This document shows, piece by piece, positions 26,101-33,400 of a stretch of 64,000 bases of DNA; the stretch's first letter is position 1, and every line of letters begins with the position of its first letter. Origin of the DNA: Owenia fusiformis (lineage: Eukaryota > Annelida > Polychaeta > Sabellida > Oweniidae); the NCBI GenBank assembly GCA_903813345.2, contig CAIIXF020000003.1, positions 6,345,815 through 6,409,814 on the forward strand. Direction: 5' to 3'. A model generated the notes under the pieces. That model had not been told where the DNA came from. It made no database searches and saw nothing but the letters and a program-made list of their open reading frames with translations. A program made the translations under genes and the position numbers.

Positions 26101-27920
26101 TAGATCAATTTCAAACTTTCAGGGATGATTCTTAGTATGAAAATCTAGATCTGATTAGTTTTTTTGGCATTTTGGATAAATGTCAAGGTAGCCATTTTGG
26201 ATTTTCTGTCCTCAAATCTTGTCTGTAAAGTCTTGTTTACATGTTTTCTGGTTAACTGTGTGACGGATCAATTTCAAATTTTCAGGGATGGTTCTTAGTA
26301 TGAAAATCTAGAACTGACTAATTCTATGGCAATCTAGGTAAATTTTAAGGTGGCCATTTTAGATTTTCCGTCCTCAAATTGTGTCGGTAAAGTCTTGTCT
26401 ACTCATTTTCAGGATAACCATTTGACGGGATCACCAATAGGTGGGGACATTTTGTACACATTTGTGTTCTTGTTTAATTTTTTCGGCAAAAAACATGCGA
26501 GGATGAATGCTATGCATTGGTGTGAATTGTGGCTAATCAAAATACATGTGTGACCTCTAAAAGTTAGTTTTAAATAAATTCACAAATTTTGGAACAAAAA
26601 GTCTATCAAAAACCATATTTTGAAATTTGAAAAAAAAGTTTCACATATCACACTTTGATAACATTGGGTAAGACTACAATATTAGCCAAAGTGGTTTAAA
26701 CTTTATATGGGGACTTTAAGAATTTAAATGTTTTTGCATCAATTACAGCATTTTTCAAAAGATACTCCAGTATAGGTGCTTCTTCTGAATTGTAAACAAG
26801 AACTCGAAAAAAATCAAGTAATTCTCTTCAATTGCAAACTTGAAAAATGTCTTGCATCCTTAGAATGCATCTGAGAGAAGTGAATTTTCCAAAATTATCC
26901 ATGATGGGCATGCCTTCAGACACCCTCTCTAGGGACTCACTCCATGAAATGTGCTTTCCACACAAACTCTGACCTCTTCTCTGAGCTTCAGGCTCAAATG
27001 GAATCCCAGTGAGCACCCTGAATGGAGTACATGTAAAATGTAGCGCAAAACTGAGACAACCCTACATACATGTATTTCCAGCAGATGAAGAGACCCCAGG
27101 CACCATCCATAGATGAGAAGGGTGTCAAGAAAGCACGGCCCAAGCCTCAGATTCAAGAGAACATGGACATTGAAGGACTTGCCAGGAATAACCAGGTCAG
27201 TGCCATTTTGAATACCATCACTTAGCATGTATGCAATGTGCCATGAGGGTTGAATACCATACCTGTCACAACAAAACACATCATAAGCAGCAAAAACAAT
27301 GAACAAACAAACAAAATTTAAAAGTGTCTAGTAACCCTCCAAACCTTTCAGAAACTGTTGTCAAAATTTAAATCAGCAAGATCATGTTACATATCTCTCA
27401 AAGTATAATTGTAATAAAAAAAAAGTAAAAAAAGTAGGTAATTAAAATTGAATTTTAATATGATTTAAATGTACAAAATTGTTTTTATGTGGTCATTGCC
27501 ATTTTATATTTCTCCAGAGAGTTCTAAATTTTGAACATTCTTTTAAGACCTTTGCCATTCAATCTTTATTTCAGTTGTCTTAAGTGAACAATATTACATT
27601 CTGTTTTGAAAATACTTTGTACCCAACACTCTGTATGATGTACATATTAAATTCAATTTATGTTACTATCTTTTCTGTTTTGAAAATACTATTATACTAA
27701 ATACTGCCACGTCTAAAGTCTGTATTAGTATATGATATATTATATATATATTTCTAAATATTCAATTAAATTTCTATTTCAGTTGTCCAAAGTGAACACC
27801 GTAACCCTGCTTTCCTGGTTGAAAGGGAAAGGTGTTCCATGTAGGGCTAAGGACAAGAAAGGGGAACTTGTACAGAAAGCAATGACTTATATGGGACTGG
27901 GAGAAAATGATATGAACTGA
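5052..27920 (+). CDS. C18orf63: C18orf63 homologue (DUF4708 protein), ten exons, N-terminal exon missing
   Basis: The spliced product of about 760 residues comes from exons 5052-5187, 5888-5999, 6299-6417, 8255-8364, 8671-8767, 9738-9820, 10389-10566, 10965-12158, 27082-27195 and 27783-27920. All junctions are in phase. Blocks match what I recall of vertebrate C18orf63: YKSGKLQARLNK, YTMLAKLAPNWN, NCWCYVLPSMKRG, QLPTDGPFRTYKD, LTYPGCCIRTRN and FLSDLRSKLPSVCG. The DUF4708 region is followed by a long Ser/Thr/Pro/Gln-rich region, probably disordered, and a C-terminal SAP-like module. The human protein is about 685 residues. Roughly the first 55 residues (one or more exons ending in phase 2) are not visible in 1-5051. 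The molecular function of the family is not established. The gene hosts a TRIM-NHL gene in its largest intron. Confidence 0.9.
5888..5999 (+). CDS. C18orf63: C18orf63 homologue, exon with LAKLAPNWN motif
   Basis: The acceptor is CCCTTTGTTTCAG/GTTGAG and the donor AAATG/GTACAT, phase 0 to phase 1. It carries the family signature YTMLAKLAPNWNKVGETLI. Confidence 0.9.
6299..6417 (+). CDS. C18orf63: C18orf63 homologue, exon GRNFLCNSDKMN
   Basis: The acceptor is TTTCATTTTTTAG/GTCGT and the donor GCAAAG/GTTAGT, phase 1 to phase 0. It encodes GRNFLCNSDKMNAIHLEL followed by AKTVKLFPAK, aligning to the beta-strand-rich middle of DUF4708. Confidence 0.9.
6542..6722. mobile_element. Degenerate Tigger-like inverted-repeat copy
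   Basis: ACAGTGGAGCCTGTCTTATCTGAA resembles the terminal repeat of the element at 6830-8109 (CAGTAAAACCTGTATATCTGAA). The other end is decayed (GTTCAGAAATAAAGTTTTAC). It is probably an old related insertion in the intron. Confidence 0.45.
7190..7591. repeat. Direct duplication (~221-bp period) inside the Tigger-like element
   Basis: TGGTTTATCCTTATTGT begins at 7211 and again at 7432. The block through ATCCCATGGGTCTGTTATGA and CACAAGGACAACA is nearly identical in both copies, apart from small changes and some sequence between them. Confidence 0.85.
7639..7824 (+). pseudogene. Transposase C-terminal fragment (Tigger/pogo type)
   Basis: The 61-residue frame has ILNALDILKDY and ends KKQTTMKDLFKQK, the sort of tail (an acidic/helical stretch, then KQTT.x.FFKKK) seen at the end of Tigger and jerky transposases. 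It sits inside the inverted repeats and lacks any upstream catalytic core. It is not an independent gene. Confidence 0.55.
8255..8364 (+). CDS. C18orf63: C18orf63 homologue, exon with NCWCYVLP motif
   Basis: The acceptor is TTCTCATTTTAG/CTGG and the donor CCAAG/GTACAA, phase 0 to phase 2. It encodes LEDLDIAIDVRREFTMNKEA, then HNCWCYVLP, the most recognisable block of the family. Confidence 0.92.
8671..8767 (+). CDS. C18orf63: C18orf63 homologue, exon MKRGRVSRILHQLP
   Basis: The acceptor is TTTGTCTTCAG/CATGAA and the donor AATAAT/GTGAGT, phase 2 to phase 0. It encodes SMKRGRVSRILHQLPTDGPF, then RTYKDLKRHWKNN. Confidence 0.9.
9518..9697. mobile_element. Short Tigger-like miniature element
   Basis: ACTGTATAACCTTAATCCGAACACCTC at the left and the inverse of GATATACAGGTTTCACTTTA at the right resemble the ends of the 6830-8109 element. 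Between them GTTCAGATTAGCAG and GAGGTGTTCAGATAAGAGAG repeat its subterminal words. Confidence 0.5.
9738..9820 (+). CDS. C18orf63: C18orf63 homologue, exon ending at a U12 AT-AC donor
   Basis: The acceptor is GGTATTGTTACAG/TATGG. It encodes YGYRLPDSDEGMLYFQIFF and ends GGSYLT. There is no GT at the point where homology requires the exon to stop. The intron begins ATATCCTTT. Confidence 0.9.
9821..10388 (+). other. U12-type AT-AC intron
   Basis: The 5' site is AC/ATATCCTTTA, a perfect match to the minor-spliceosome AT-AC donor. The branch-site-like TTCTTTAAC (10371-10379) ends about 9 bases before the terminal CAC (AC at 10387-10388), inside the usual U12 window. Splicing gives LTYPGCCIRTRN, matching the vertebrate TYPLSCIRSQ block with no frame break. 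A ~223-bp element flanked by inverted GGAATTACACCA lies inside. Confidence 0.9.
9890..10112. mobile_element. Miniature element with GGAATTACACCA inverted ends
   Basis: GGAATTACACCA (9890-9901) is mirrored exactly by TGGTGTAATTCC (10101-10112). Inside, the words CTGATTACACC and GTGATTACACC recur. No clear target duplication was seen. Confidence 0.5.
10389..10566 (+). CDS. C18orf63: C18orf63 homologue, exon with FLSDLRSKLP motif
   Basis: It begins just after the AT-AC intron and ends GCTTCT/GTAAGT in phase 0. It encodes YPGCCIRTRNMLTFPRTN and IIADFLSDLRSKLPSVCGEK, the C-terminal end of DUF4708. Confidence 0.9.
10965..12158 (+). CDS. C18orf63: C18orf63 homologue, large low-complexity exon
   Basis: The acceptor is TCTGAATGTAG/GATGCT and the donor TCTCAG/GTAAGC, 398 codons in phase 0. 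The product is rich in Ser, Thr, Pro, Gln and Asn and is likely disordered. The short motif PVFKxK recurs (APVFKAK, IPVFKNKKK, APVFKAKES, with a variant RPVFLSK), which suggests a repeated binding or nuclear-targeting motif. The large exon corresponds to the variable C-terminal half of C18orf63 proteins. Confidence 0.88.
12300..12709. mobile_element. Near-perfect 410-bp palindromic element
   Basis: The left end CCACGCGGTAC is mirrored by GTACCGCGTGG at the right. The two ~200-base arms are almost identical in inverse, with the centre near 12505 (CCCAGTTGTGAGAAGGGC / CTTCTCACAACTGGGG). The triplet ATA flanks both sides, a possible 3-bp target duplication. Mirror-image open frames (12336-12599 plus, 12410-12673 minus) are a consequence. 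Transcribed within the C18orf63 intron, it would form a long hairpin. Confidence 0.85.
12950..14400. repeat. Left arm of a giant foldback structure (two ~595-bp tandem units)
   Basis: Unit one begins AAAGGTTACCGGCTAATCTT (about 13003) and unit two AAAGGTTACTGGCAAATCAT (about 13597). Each contains GTTTCCATGGTAACTGCAAT, GTGATGTCATAGAA and CTATTTTGTGTTTA in order. The same units occur reversed at 18.48-20.25 kb. The 14130-14400 tail also has inverse counterparts near 17.8-18.06 kb. Confidence 0.85.
14420..15092. mobile_element. Mariner-like miniature element with ~130-bp inverted repeats
   Basis: The left end CGGGTGTCCCAAAAATGAGA continues ACACTTTTTGACAAGTATTT. The right end, reversed, reads CTGGTGTCCCAGAAAATGAG with the same continuation. 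Arm similarity extends through the AAAGTAGCCCAAGAGTATCA block. AT-dinucleotide runs flank it, consistent with TA insertion. It has no transposase. Confidence 0.75.
15560..16130 (-). mobile_element. Inverted partial copy of the 25.4-kb repeat family, with a 70-bp duplication
   Basis: Reversed, this contains the same blocks as 25.4-26.7 kb: the GTGTCC...CCAATCTTTGCATTGGT segment, CAATGTTATCAAAGTGTGAT, and a GGCCCCATATTAA end. The block from GCTAACATT to GTAGTCTTACC is duplicated in tandem (about 15658 and 15728). The open frame 15646-15951 is a by-product. Confidence 0.65.
16150..17700. repeat. 63-bp minisatellite at the centre of the foldback
   Basis: About 25 units follow GGGAATCACTAAGGGCTAT, then AAGAAACTAATTGGGGCTAT, then TTAAGCACAACCCGAGCATA. 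Units are exactly 63 bases in the homogeneous core (16.8-17.4 kb) and diverge toward both edges, the expected pattern of unequal exchange. Confidence 0.92.
17730..20290. repeat. Right arm of the giant foldback structure (three ~600-bp units)
   Basis: Reversed copies of the left-arm unit start at about 20242, 19646 and 19041, each read backward from the AAAGGTTACTGGC block through ATTGCAGTTACCATGGAAAC on the plus strand. The outer edge (GGTTTAATCTCTTCAAATAT...CTACTCGTC) mirrors the left edge near 12960-13000. The right arm has one unit more than the left. Confidence 0.85.
20291..21155. other. Upstream region of the TRIM-NHL gene with a hairpin
   Basis: GGGACAATATGATATTT (20810-20826) is mirrored by AAATATCATATTGTCCC (20853-20869), giving a 17-bp stem with a 26-base loop, probably a repeat remnant. 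GCATAAAAAAC lies about 45 bases before the TRIM ATG and is only a weak TATA candidate. I see no other gene. Confidence 0.5.
21156..22307 (+). CDS. TRIM-NHL protein, N-terminal part (RING, two B-boxes, coiled coil)
   Basis: The ATG has a good context (ATCAAAATGG). Residues ~16-60 form a RING finger (CTLCYETLTDPRTLPCMHTY, later CPECR). Residues ~97-140 are B-box 1 (CTLCKN...CVQCNEQLCKDCDRYH) and ~168-205 B-box 2 (CETHKM...CKVDQCAVCATCYVINH). A helical coiled-coil region follows to ~300. The RING predicts ubiquitin E3 ligase activity. At residue 384 the frame enters a 1147-bp inserted element. The NHL half resumes at 23457 in the same frame if bases 22308-23456 are removed. It lies on the same strand inside a C18orf63 intron and resembles TRIM2/3/56/71-type proteins, but no orthologue is assigned. 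Confidence 0.9.
22310..23456. mobile_element. DNA transposon-like insertion splitting the TRIM-NHL gene
   Basis: The ends are inverted: CAGCGTTTTATTTA at the left and, reversed, CTACGTTTTATTTA at the right, with an inner ATGGACCCCA also mirrored. AATGT flanks both sides (22305-22309 and 23457-23461), a 5-bp target duplication. Removing the element plus one AATGT restores one open frame from RING to NHL. It contains no transposase. Reading into it, the frame meets TAA at about 22360. The superfamily is not assigned. Confidence 0.8.
23457..24179 (+). CDS. TRIM-NHL protein, C-terminal NHL-repeat part
   Basis: The 240 codons beginning NVHDLAVTSNNET form a six-bladed NHL-type propeller. Repeats are visible at GECRGIAVNSGGEFVICD, RMPLNVATNSNDEVIVSD, LNNPRGLCTDMADNIIVADT plus NNHRVHLLGPDGEF, and YPQAVAVDNEGQLLVGEF. 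NHL propellers bind substrate proteins or RNA in TRIM proteins. The segment lacks its own good start and continues the 21156 frame, so the two are one gene of about 624 residues if the insertion is spliced as an intron. AATAAA at 24281 is a fitting polyadenylation signal. Confidence 0.88.
   Translation, partial: NVHDLAVTSNNETIANGRNTSAIVFDKDFTLKTTFGKGFYHATTKGKEIYFTSGTDEVHIYNQDGTHSRDMKIPLLGECRGIAVNSGGEFVICDKRTKTVYHVDSATDKILTKAAQGTFRMPLNVATNSNDEVIVSDYLAHCIVGMTRDGNELLRYGTEGSGQNQLNNPRGLCTDMADNIIVADTNNHRVHLLGPDGEFIKYLLTSSDGLQYPQAVAVDNEGQLLVGEFRRNIWVVKYRE
24281..24286 (+). terminator. Polyadenylation signal of the TRIM-NHL gene
   Basis: AATAAA lies 102 bases after the stop codon on the same strand. 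Confidence 0.5.
24300..25020. other. Intronic sequence with no recognised feature
   Basis: Within the large C18orf63 intron, between the TRIM signal and the next repeats. Short minus-strand open frames here have no splice sites or similarity that I can support. Confidence 0.4.
25029..25205 (-). mobile_element. tRNA-derived SINE fragment
   Basis: Reversed, the sequence contains GAGGTTGTGGGTTCAATTCC, with CACC following: a tRNA T-arm and pol III B box. A clear A box was not found. AATGTGTGGAC followed by ATGTGCCTC occurs on both sides (25029 and 25178), a possible long target duplication or repeat. Confidence 0.5.
25399..26725. mobile_element. Inverted-repeat element with internal ~162-bp tandem units
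   Basis: The left end TTAAAGTTCCCTGTCTTAAG is mirrored loosely by the right end (reversed CTTAAAGTCCCCATATAAAG). Inside, a unit containing GTGAACCGTTTG, TCAGGGATGATTCTTAGTAT and AATGTCAAGG repeats at ~162-bp spacing (25.9-26.44 kb, about 3.5 copies). Sister copies lie at 63.67-64.0 kb and, inverted, 15.6-16.1 kb. Confidence 0.75.
27082..27195 (+). CDS. C18orf63: C18orf63 homologue, penultimate exon (NAGNAG acceptor)
   Basis: The acceptor is GTATTTCCAGCAG, where either AG could be used, adding or dropping one Gln. The donor is AACCAG/GTCAGT. It encodes a basic MKRPQAP... segment and ends with NMDIEGLARNNQ. Phase 0 on both sides. Confidence 0.85.
27783..27920 (+). CDS. C18orf63: C18orf63 homologue, last exon, SAP-like module
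   Basis: The acceptor is TTCTATTTCAG/TTGTCC. It encodes 45 residues ending ENDMN before TGA. LSKVNTVTLLSWLKGKGV followed by AKDKKGELVQKAMTYM has the helix-turn-helix spacing of a SAP domain (Leu-rich helix, Gly turn, K-K-x-x-L-V). The domain call is inference. Confidence 0.85.
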   Translation: MSKVNTVTLLSWLKGKGVPCRAKDKKGELVQKAMTYMGLGENDMN

Positions 27921-27924
27921 ATGT

Positions 27925-28805
27925 GGTTCAAAGTACTACCATTGGTGCCATATTTGGTCATGGAGAGTGAACATTATAAACTGAACTGAGTGGTTCAAAC
28001 TACTGCCATTGGTACCATATTTGGTCATGGAGAGTGAACATTATAAGCTGAACTATGTGGTTCAAACTACTGCCATTGGTGCCATATTTGGTCATGGAAA
28101 GTGAACATTATAAACTGAACTGTGTGGCTCAAACTACTGCCATTTGTGCCATATTTGGTCATGGAGAGTGAACATTATAAACTGAACTGAGTGGTTCAAA
28201 CTACTGCCATTGGTGCCATATTTGGTCATGGAGAGTGAACATTATAAACTGAACTGTGTGGCTCAAACTACTGCCATTTGTGCCATATTTGGTCATGGAG
28301 AGTGAACATTATAAACTGAACTGTGTGGTTCAAACTACTGCCATTGGTACCATATTTGGTCATGGAGAGTGAACATTATAAGCTGAACTATGTGGTTCAA
28401 ACTACTGCCATTGGTGCCATATTTGGTCATGGAAAGTGAACATTATAAACTGAACTGTGTGGTTCAAACTACTGCCATTGGTGTCATATTTGGTCATGGA
28501 GTGAACATTATAAACTGAACCGAATGTGGTTCAAAGTACTGCCATTGATGCCATATTTGGTCATGGAGAGTGAACGTTATAAACTGAACTAAATGTGGTT
28601 CAAACTACTGCCATTGGTACCATATTTGGTCATGGAGAGTGAACATTATAAAGTGAACTGAACGTGGTTCAAACTACTGCCATTGGTACCATATTTGGTC
28701 ATGGAGAGTGAACATTATAAAGTGAACTGAACGTGGTTCAAACTACTGCCATTAGTGCCATATATTTGGTCATGGAGAACATTATGAACATTATAAACTG
28801 AACTC
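27925..28805. repeat. 67-bp minisatellite directly after the C18orf63 stop
   Basis: About 13 units read GTGGTTCAAACTACTGCCAT, then TGGTGCCATATTTGGTCATG, then GAGTGAACATTATAAACTGAACT. The first unit abuts the TGA, and its GAACTGA edge overlaps the final codon and stop. It would lie in the 3' untranslated region. Confidence 0.92.
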
Positions 28806-28859
28806 TCAAGTAATAACATGGACATGGTAGAGTCCATTTCTTAGTATGCAGTCAATTAA

Positions 28860-30425
28860 CTTAAAGTATGGAAAATAATTGTCAGCTAGTTGTTGTCTGT
28901 TGCTCTGTTCTGTCATCCTTGCAAACATATATTGTCTGTTGCTTTGTTTAATCATCAATGCAGCAATATACATGTATAGTCCGCTGCTTTGTTCAGTCAT
29001 GCATTCAAAAATATAGCCTGTTACTTTGTTCGGTCATGCATGCAAAAATATAGTCTGTTGCTTTGTTCAGTCAATTATGCAAAATATACATGTATAATCT
29101 GTTGCTTTGTTTGGTCAACTATTCAAAAACATATATATAGTCTGTTGCTTTGTTCAGTCAACTATGCAAAATATATAATCTGTTGCTTTGTTTGGTCAAC
29201 TATTCAAAAACATATATATAGTCTGTTGCTTTGTTCAGTCAACTATTCAAAAATATATAGTCTGTTGCTTTGTTCAGTCAACTATTCAAAATATATAATC
29301 TGTTGCTTTGTTTGGTCAACTATTCAAAATATATAATCTGTTGCTTTGTTCAGTCAACTATGCAAAAAATAGTCTGTTGCTTTGTTCAGTCAATTATGCA
29401 AAATATATAATCTGTTGCTTTGTTTGGTCAACTATTCAAAAACATATATATAGTCTGTTGCTTTGTTCAGTCAACTATGCAAAATATATAATCTGTTGCT
29501 TTGTTTGGTCAACTATTCAAAAACATATATATAGTCTGTTGCTTTGTTCAGTCAACTATTCAAAAATATATAGTCTGTTGCTTTGTTCGGTCAACTATTC
29601 AAAATATATAATCTGTTGCTTTGTTTGGTCAACTAATCAAAAACATATATATAGTCTGTTGCTTTGTTCAGTCAACTATGCAAAATATATAATCTGTTGC
29701 TTTGTTTGGTCAACTATTCAAAAACATATATATAGTCTGTTGCTTTGTTCAGTCAACTATTCAAAAATATATAATCTGTTGCTTTGTTCGGTCAACTATT
29801 CAAAATATATAATCTGTTGCTTTGTTCGGTCAACTATGCAAAATATATAATCTGTTGCTTTGTTCTGTCAACTATGCAAAATATATAACCTGTTGCTTTG
29901 TTTGGTCAACTATTCAAAAACATATATATAGTCTGTTGCTTTGTTCAGTCAACTATTCAAAAATATATAGTCTGTTGCTTTGTTCGGTCAACTATTCAAA
30001 ATATATAATCTGTTGCTTTGTTTGGTCAACTATTCAAAAACATATATATAGTCTGTTGCTTTGTTCAGTCAACTATGCAAAATATATAATCTGTTGCTTT
30101 GTTTGGTGAACTATTCAAAAACATATATATAGTCTGTTGCTTTGTTCAGTCAACTTTTCAAAAATATATAATCTGTTGCTTTGTTCGGTCAACTATTCAA
30201 AAATATATAGTCTGTTGCTTTGTTTAGTCAACTATTCAAAAATATATAGTCTGTTGCTTTGTTCAGTCAACTATTCAAAAATATATAGTCTGTTGCTTTG
30301 TTCAGTCAACTATGCAAAAATATATAATCTGTTGCTTTGTTTGGTCAACTATTCAAAGACATATATATAGTCTTTTGTTTTGTTCAGTCAACTATTCAAA
30401 AATATATAGTCTGTTGCTCCGTTCA
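28860..30425. repeat. ~40-bp minisatellite (CTGTTGCTTTGTTCAGTCAA)
   Basis: Nearly forty units alternate between a short form (CAACTATGCAAAATATATAAT) and a longer one with AAAAACATATATATAG, giving a higher-order pattern. Because most units avoid stops in one frame, long artificial open frames appear (28989-29336, 29308-29850, 29822-30109). They are not genes. Confidence 0.93.
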
Positions 30426-33400
30426 ATCAAAAACTGGGCGCTTATCAGTCTTGTATGGGAAAACAAAATTAAGTTTCTATATTCATTGGGGGCTGGGTCA
30501 AAAAATCAATCTCATAAAGGTAAGGGAATGGCCAAACATTATTTTAAAAAATGATTCAAGATTAGCATGTTTAGCCTGTCATTGCAGAGCTTGGGAAAGT
30601 GGAGGAAAATGGTCTAAAATGTTGTTGAACAACTAATACACAAAAACGTGATGGACCCTGCCTTTATATTGCTGTTATTTACACCACTGTATTTAAAACA
30701 TGTTCCTTTCTTTCAAATAATAAACAAAATATTTATTCAGGTTAGTCAATTATTTCTTCCTTTATTTCTCCATTATAACCATTACTGCAGTTCTGTGTAA
30801 TGTGCAGTTATTTTGACTTGAATATGTACAACAATAATAACAGATCTATTCTACCAGCACCTCAACATCACATCAAAACCCTCGCATTATGATGAGCATG
30901 GTTTATTCACTCAAATTCTCTCAAAAATCAAAAAATAATGAAAATAATGTTCCACACTTTTATATGTTATAATGTTTTACAATGTCATATGCTCTTCTTT
31001 ACTTTTGCTTAATGTTGAATTTTCACACCAAGAACGTTAGCTTTCACTTCATGTAAATTGCATATACATGTACATAGATGTATATCCATATAATATACAT
31101 GTAATATCCATCATATACAGTACATATTCAGTATGTCCCTTGTGTATTTGAATGAAATATCCTGAAAATTTGAACTATAAATAAATAAATGATAAAATAA
31201 TCAAATTACAAGAAAATAAGGTTTTGAGAAAAATGAGTGAATAACATGTCCACCAGTGCCACCTTTTGGTTTGAACTGACATCATATACACAACTGAAAT
31301 AATATAAACACATTTATGTACAAGAATCATGTAACATAATATTAACATCCAAAGAAATTAGTAATTGAAATTAATATCATTTTTTTTACCATATAATTAT
31401 ATACATTTTATTTTCTATTATACATAAATATACAACATAACCGAATATGACCAGTTTCACGAAATTAAGAATATGATTCTACAGCATCATTTCTAACAAA
31501 CTCCATTTTTATCAAGATTCAGATCAATAAATCCTAATAATAATGATCCTATTGTCCATATATGGAAATAAAATATAGCAAATATACTGGGTGGCCAAAA
31601 AGTAGATTTACAGCAATTTAACAAAATCTATTAACTGTAAACCTACTTTTGGGCACCCTGTATTTGCAATACATTTACCTTCAACATGTTCTTTTAATGC
31701 AATCTGCTTGAAAATACACCACTGTTCATAATTATAAAATGTAAATACACAAAATTATTTCTAAATAAACACGAGCAGTAGTGTGGTTCATTCTACTTCT
31801 AAAACTCTACTTTTACTCAAATGATATTATTAGGTAAGTGAAAGACAATTGAGTAGACTAGCTATGTACTCAGATGATAATGCAAAGTATACAATGACTT
31901 AGTATACAATAAATATACAATAAACCAGGTTTCACAATAAAATGGGACTACATATTGTCTTTATCTCAATAGTAACTGAAATCTCTGTTTATAATGTCAT
32001 ACTTAGACTCATACGATACACTTAAGATGAGATTACCATATTAGGTTACATAAATAATGGTTTGAAAATGCATATAAATAAATAAATATGGGCAAACTAT
32101 GCTGCATATTGAGATTTCTTTCAAATCAGGAATAAGAGGATTATTTGTCTATGTTTAGATAACACATAAGGTAGGTACATAAAGGAAAACTCAAATCATA
32201 ACTTATCATTTTATGTTATACCATAATTGATAATACACAATTATAGTACATTGTATGTTTACAACTATTTCTTTTGTTTTCCTGGTTCAGAGTTTATCAG
32301 TTTTATCACATACATACATACAGGCAAGAGTTAATTTAAAGCCCTCCTCTTCAACAAAGTTTGACTGTACAATAATAGTACAGAGTAAAGGCTCTGCCAT
32401 ATTCAAAACTACAGAATATTATATACAAAGTATTTCATATAGAAATCTAGCAAAATCATATTTTACAAATAAATCTCACGGTATTCTGATTTAAACTAAT
32501 AGCTAATTAAACTAACTATAAACTAAACTATTAATATATATAAACTAATATATAAATATCTAATCAATTAATTGATTAATTAATTAATTAGTATTAATCA
32601 CTTTATATTGCATATGCGTCCTTCACCTGCCTTGTAGATGTAACAACTTAAAACAAATATTTACGAAAATTATCACCAAAACATAAAATTTGCATCTAAT
32701 TAGACACGAATGGCCAAGGTGTCTGTTACCAAGTATACAGAAAAAATCTATATTTGCAAATTAATTTCACTGGTTTAATTATCGCTATATTTGCCATCAA
32801 ATTGTGTACAGTTTCTATCAAGGAATTTTGCACGCTGCCACGGTTTGTTATTGCCTCTAGTTTATTATCATGTAATAATATAATTCTTAACAAGTCATAA
32901 AAAGTTCAGAACAGTTGATGTTTTCATTTGGGAAAAAGGAAATATCGAGCTCCAAAACCAATCTTGGATTTTCGGTTAAAAGTTGAAGTTTTAGCCAAAT
33001 CTCATTAAATGTTTTAAAGGTAGCATATGCCATAGGAAACTGGGAATTCATATTTTCTGTTCGTTTTAATATTTAAATATGGAAATGTTTCATAATACCT
33101 TTTTAAATGGGAGGAGATAACTAAGATTTAAATTGAAATTACATTTTTTATGAATCACAGATTTCAAAATTGCCACAACATTAAAAATATTATTCTCTGT
33201 GACTGATTCCCCCTTTAAAGTGGCTTTGTTTCAAAGACTGAATGATTTAACACTCTCTGCACTGAACGTTTTACAACAAAGAAAATCAGATTTACTGATA
33301 AACAGTAAGTAGATACGATTGCACCAGTAAATATTACACAGTCCAATATATAAACCTAATATAACAAAAATGTTAACCTAATGTCTAATAACTATATTAG

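Noticed and set aside
28989-30370. Several long open frames with repeating SLLLCSVNYSK text
   Set aside because: They are translations of a ~40-bp minisatellite whose units lack stops in one frame; there is no start context, splice site or similarity.
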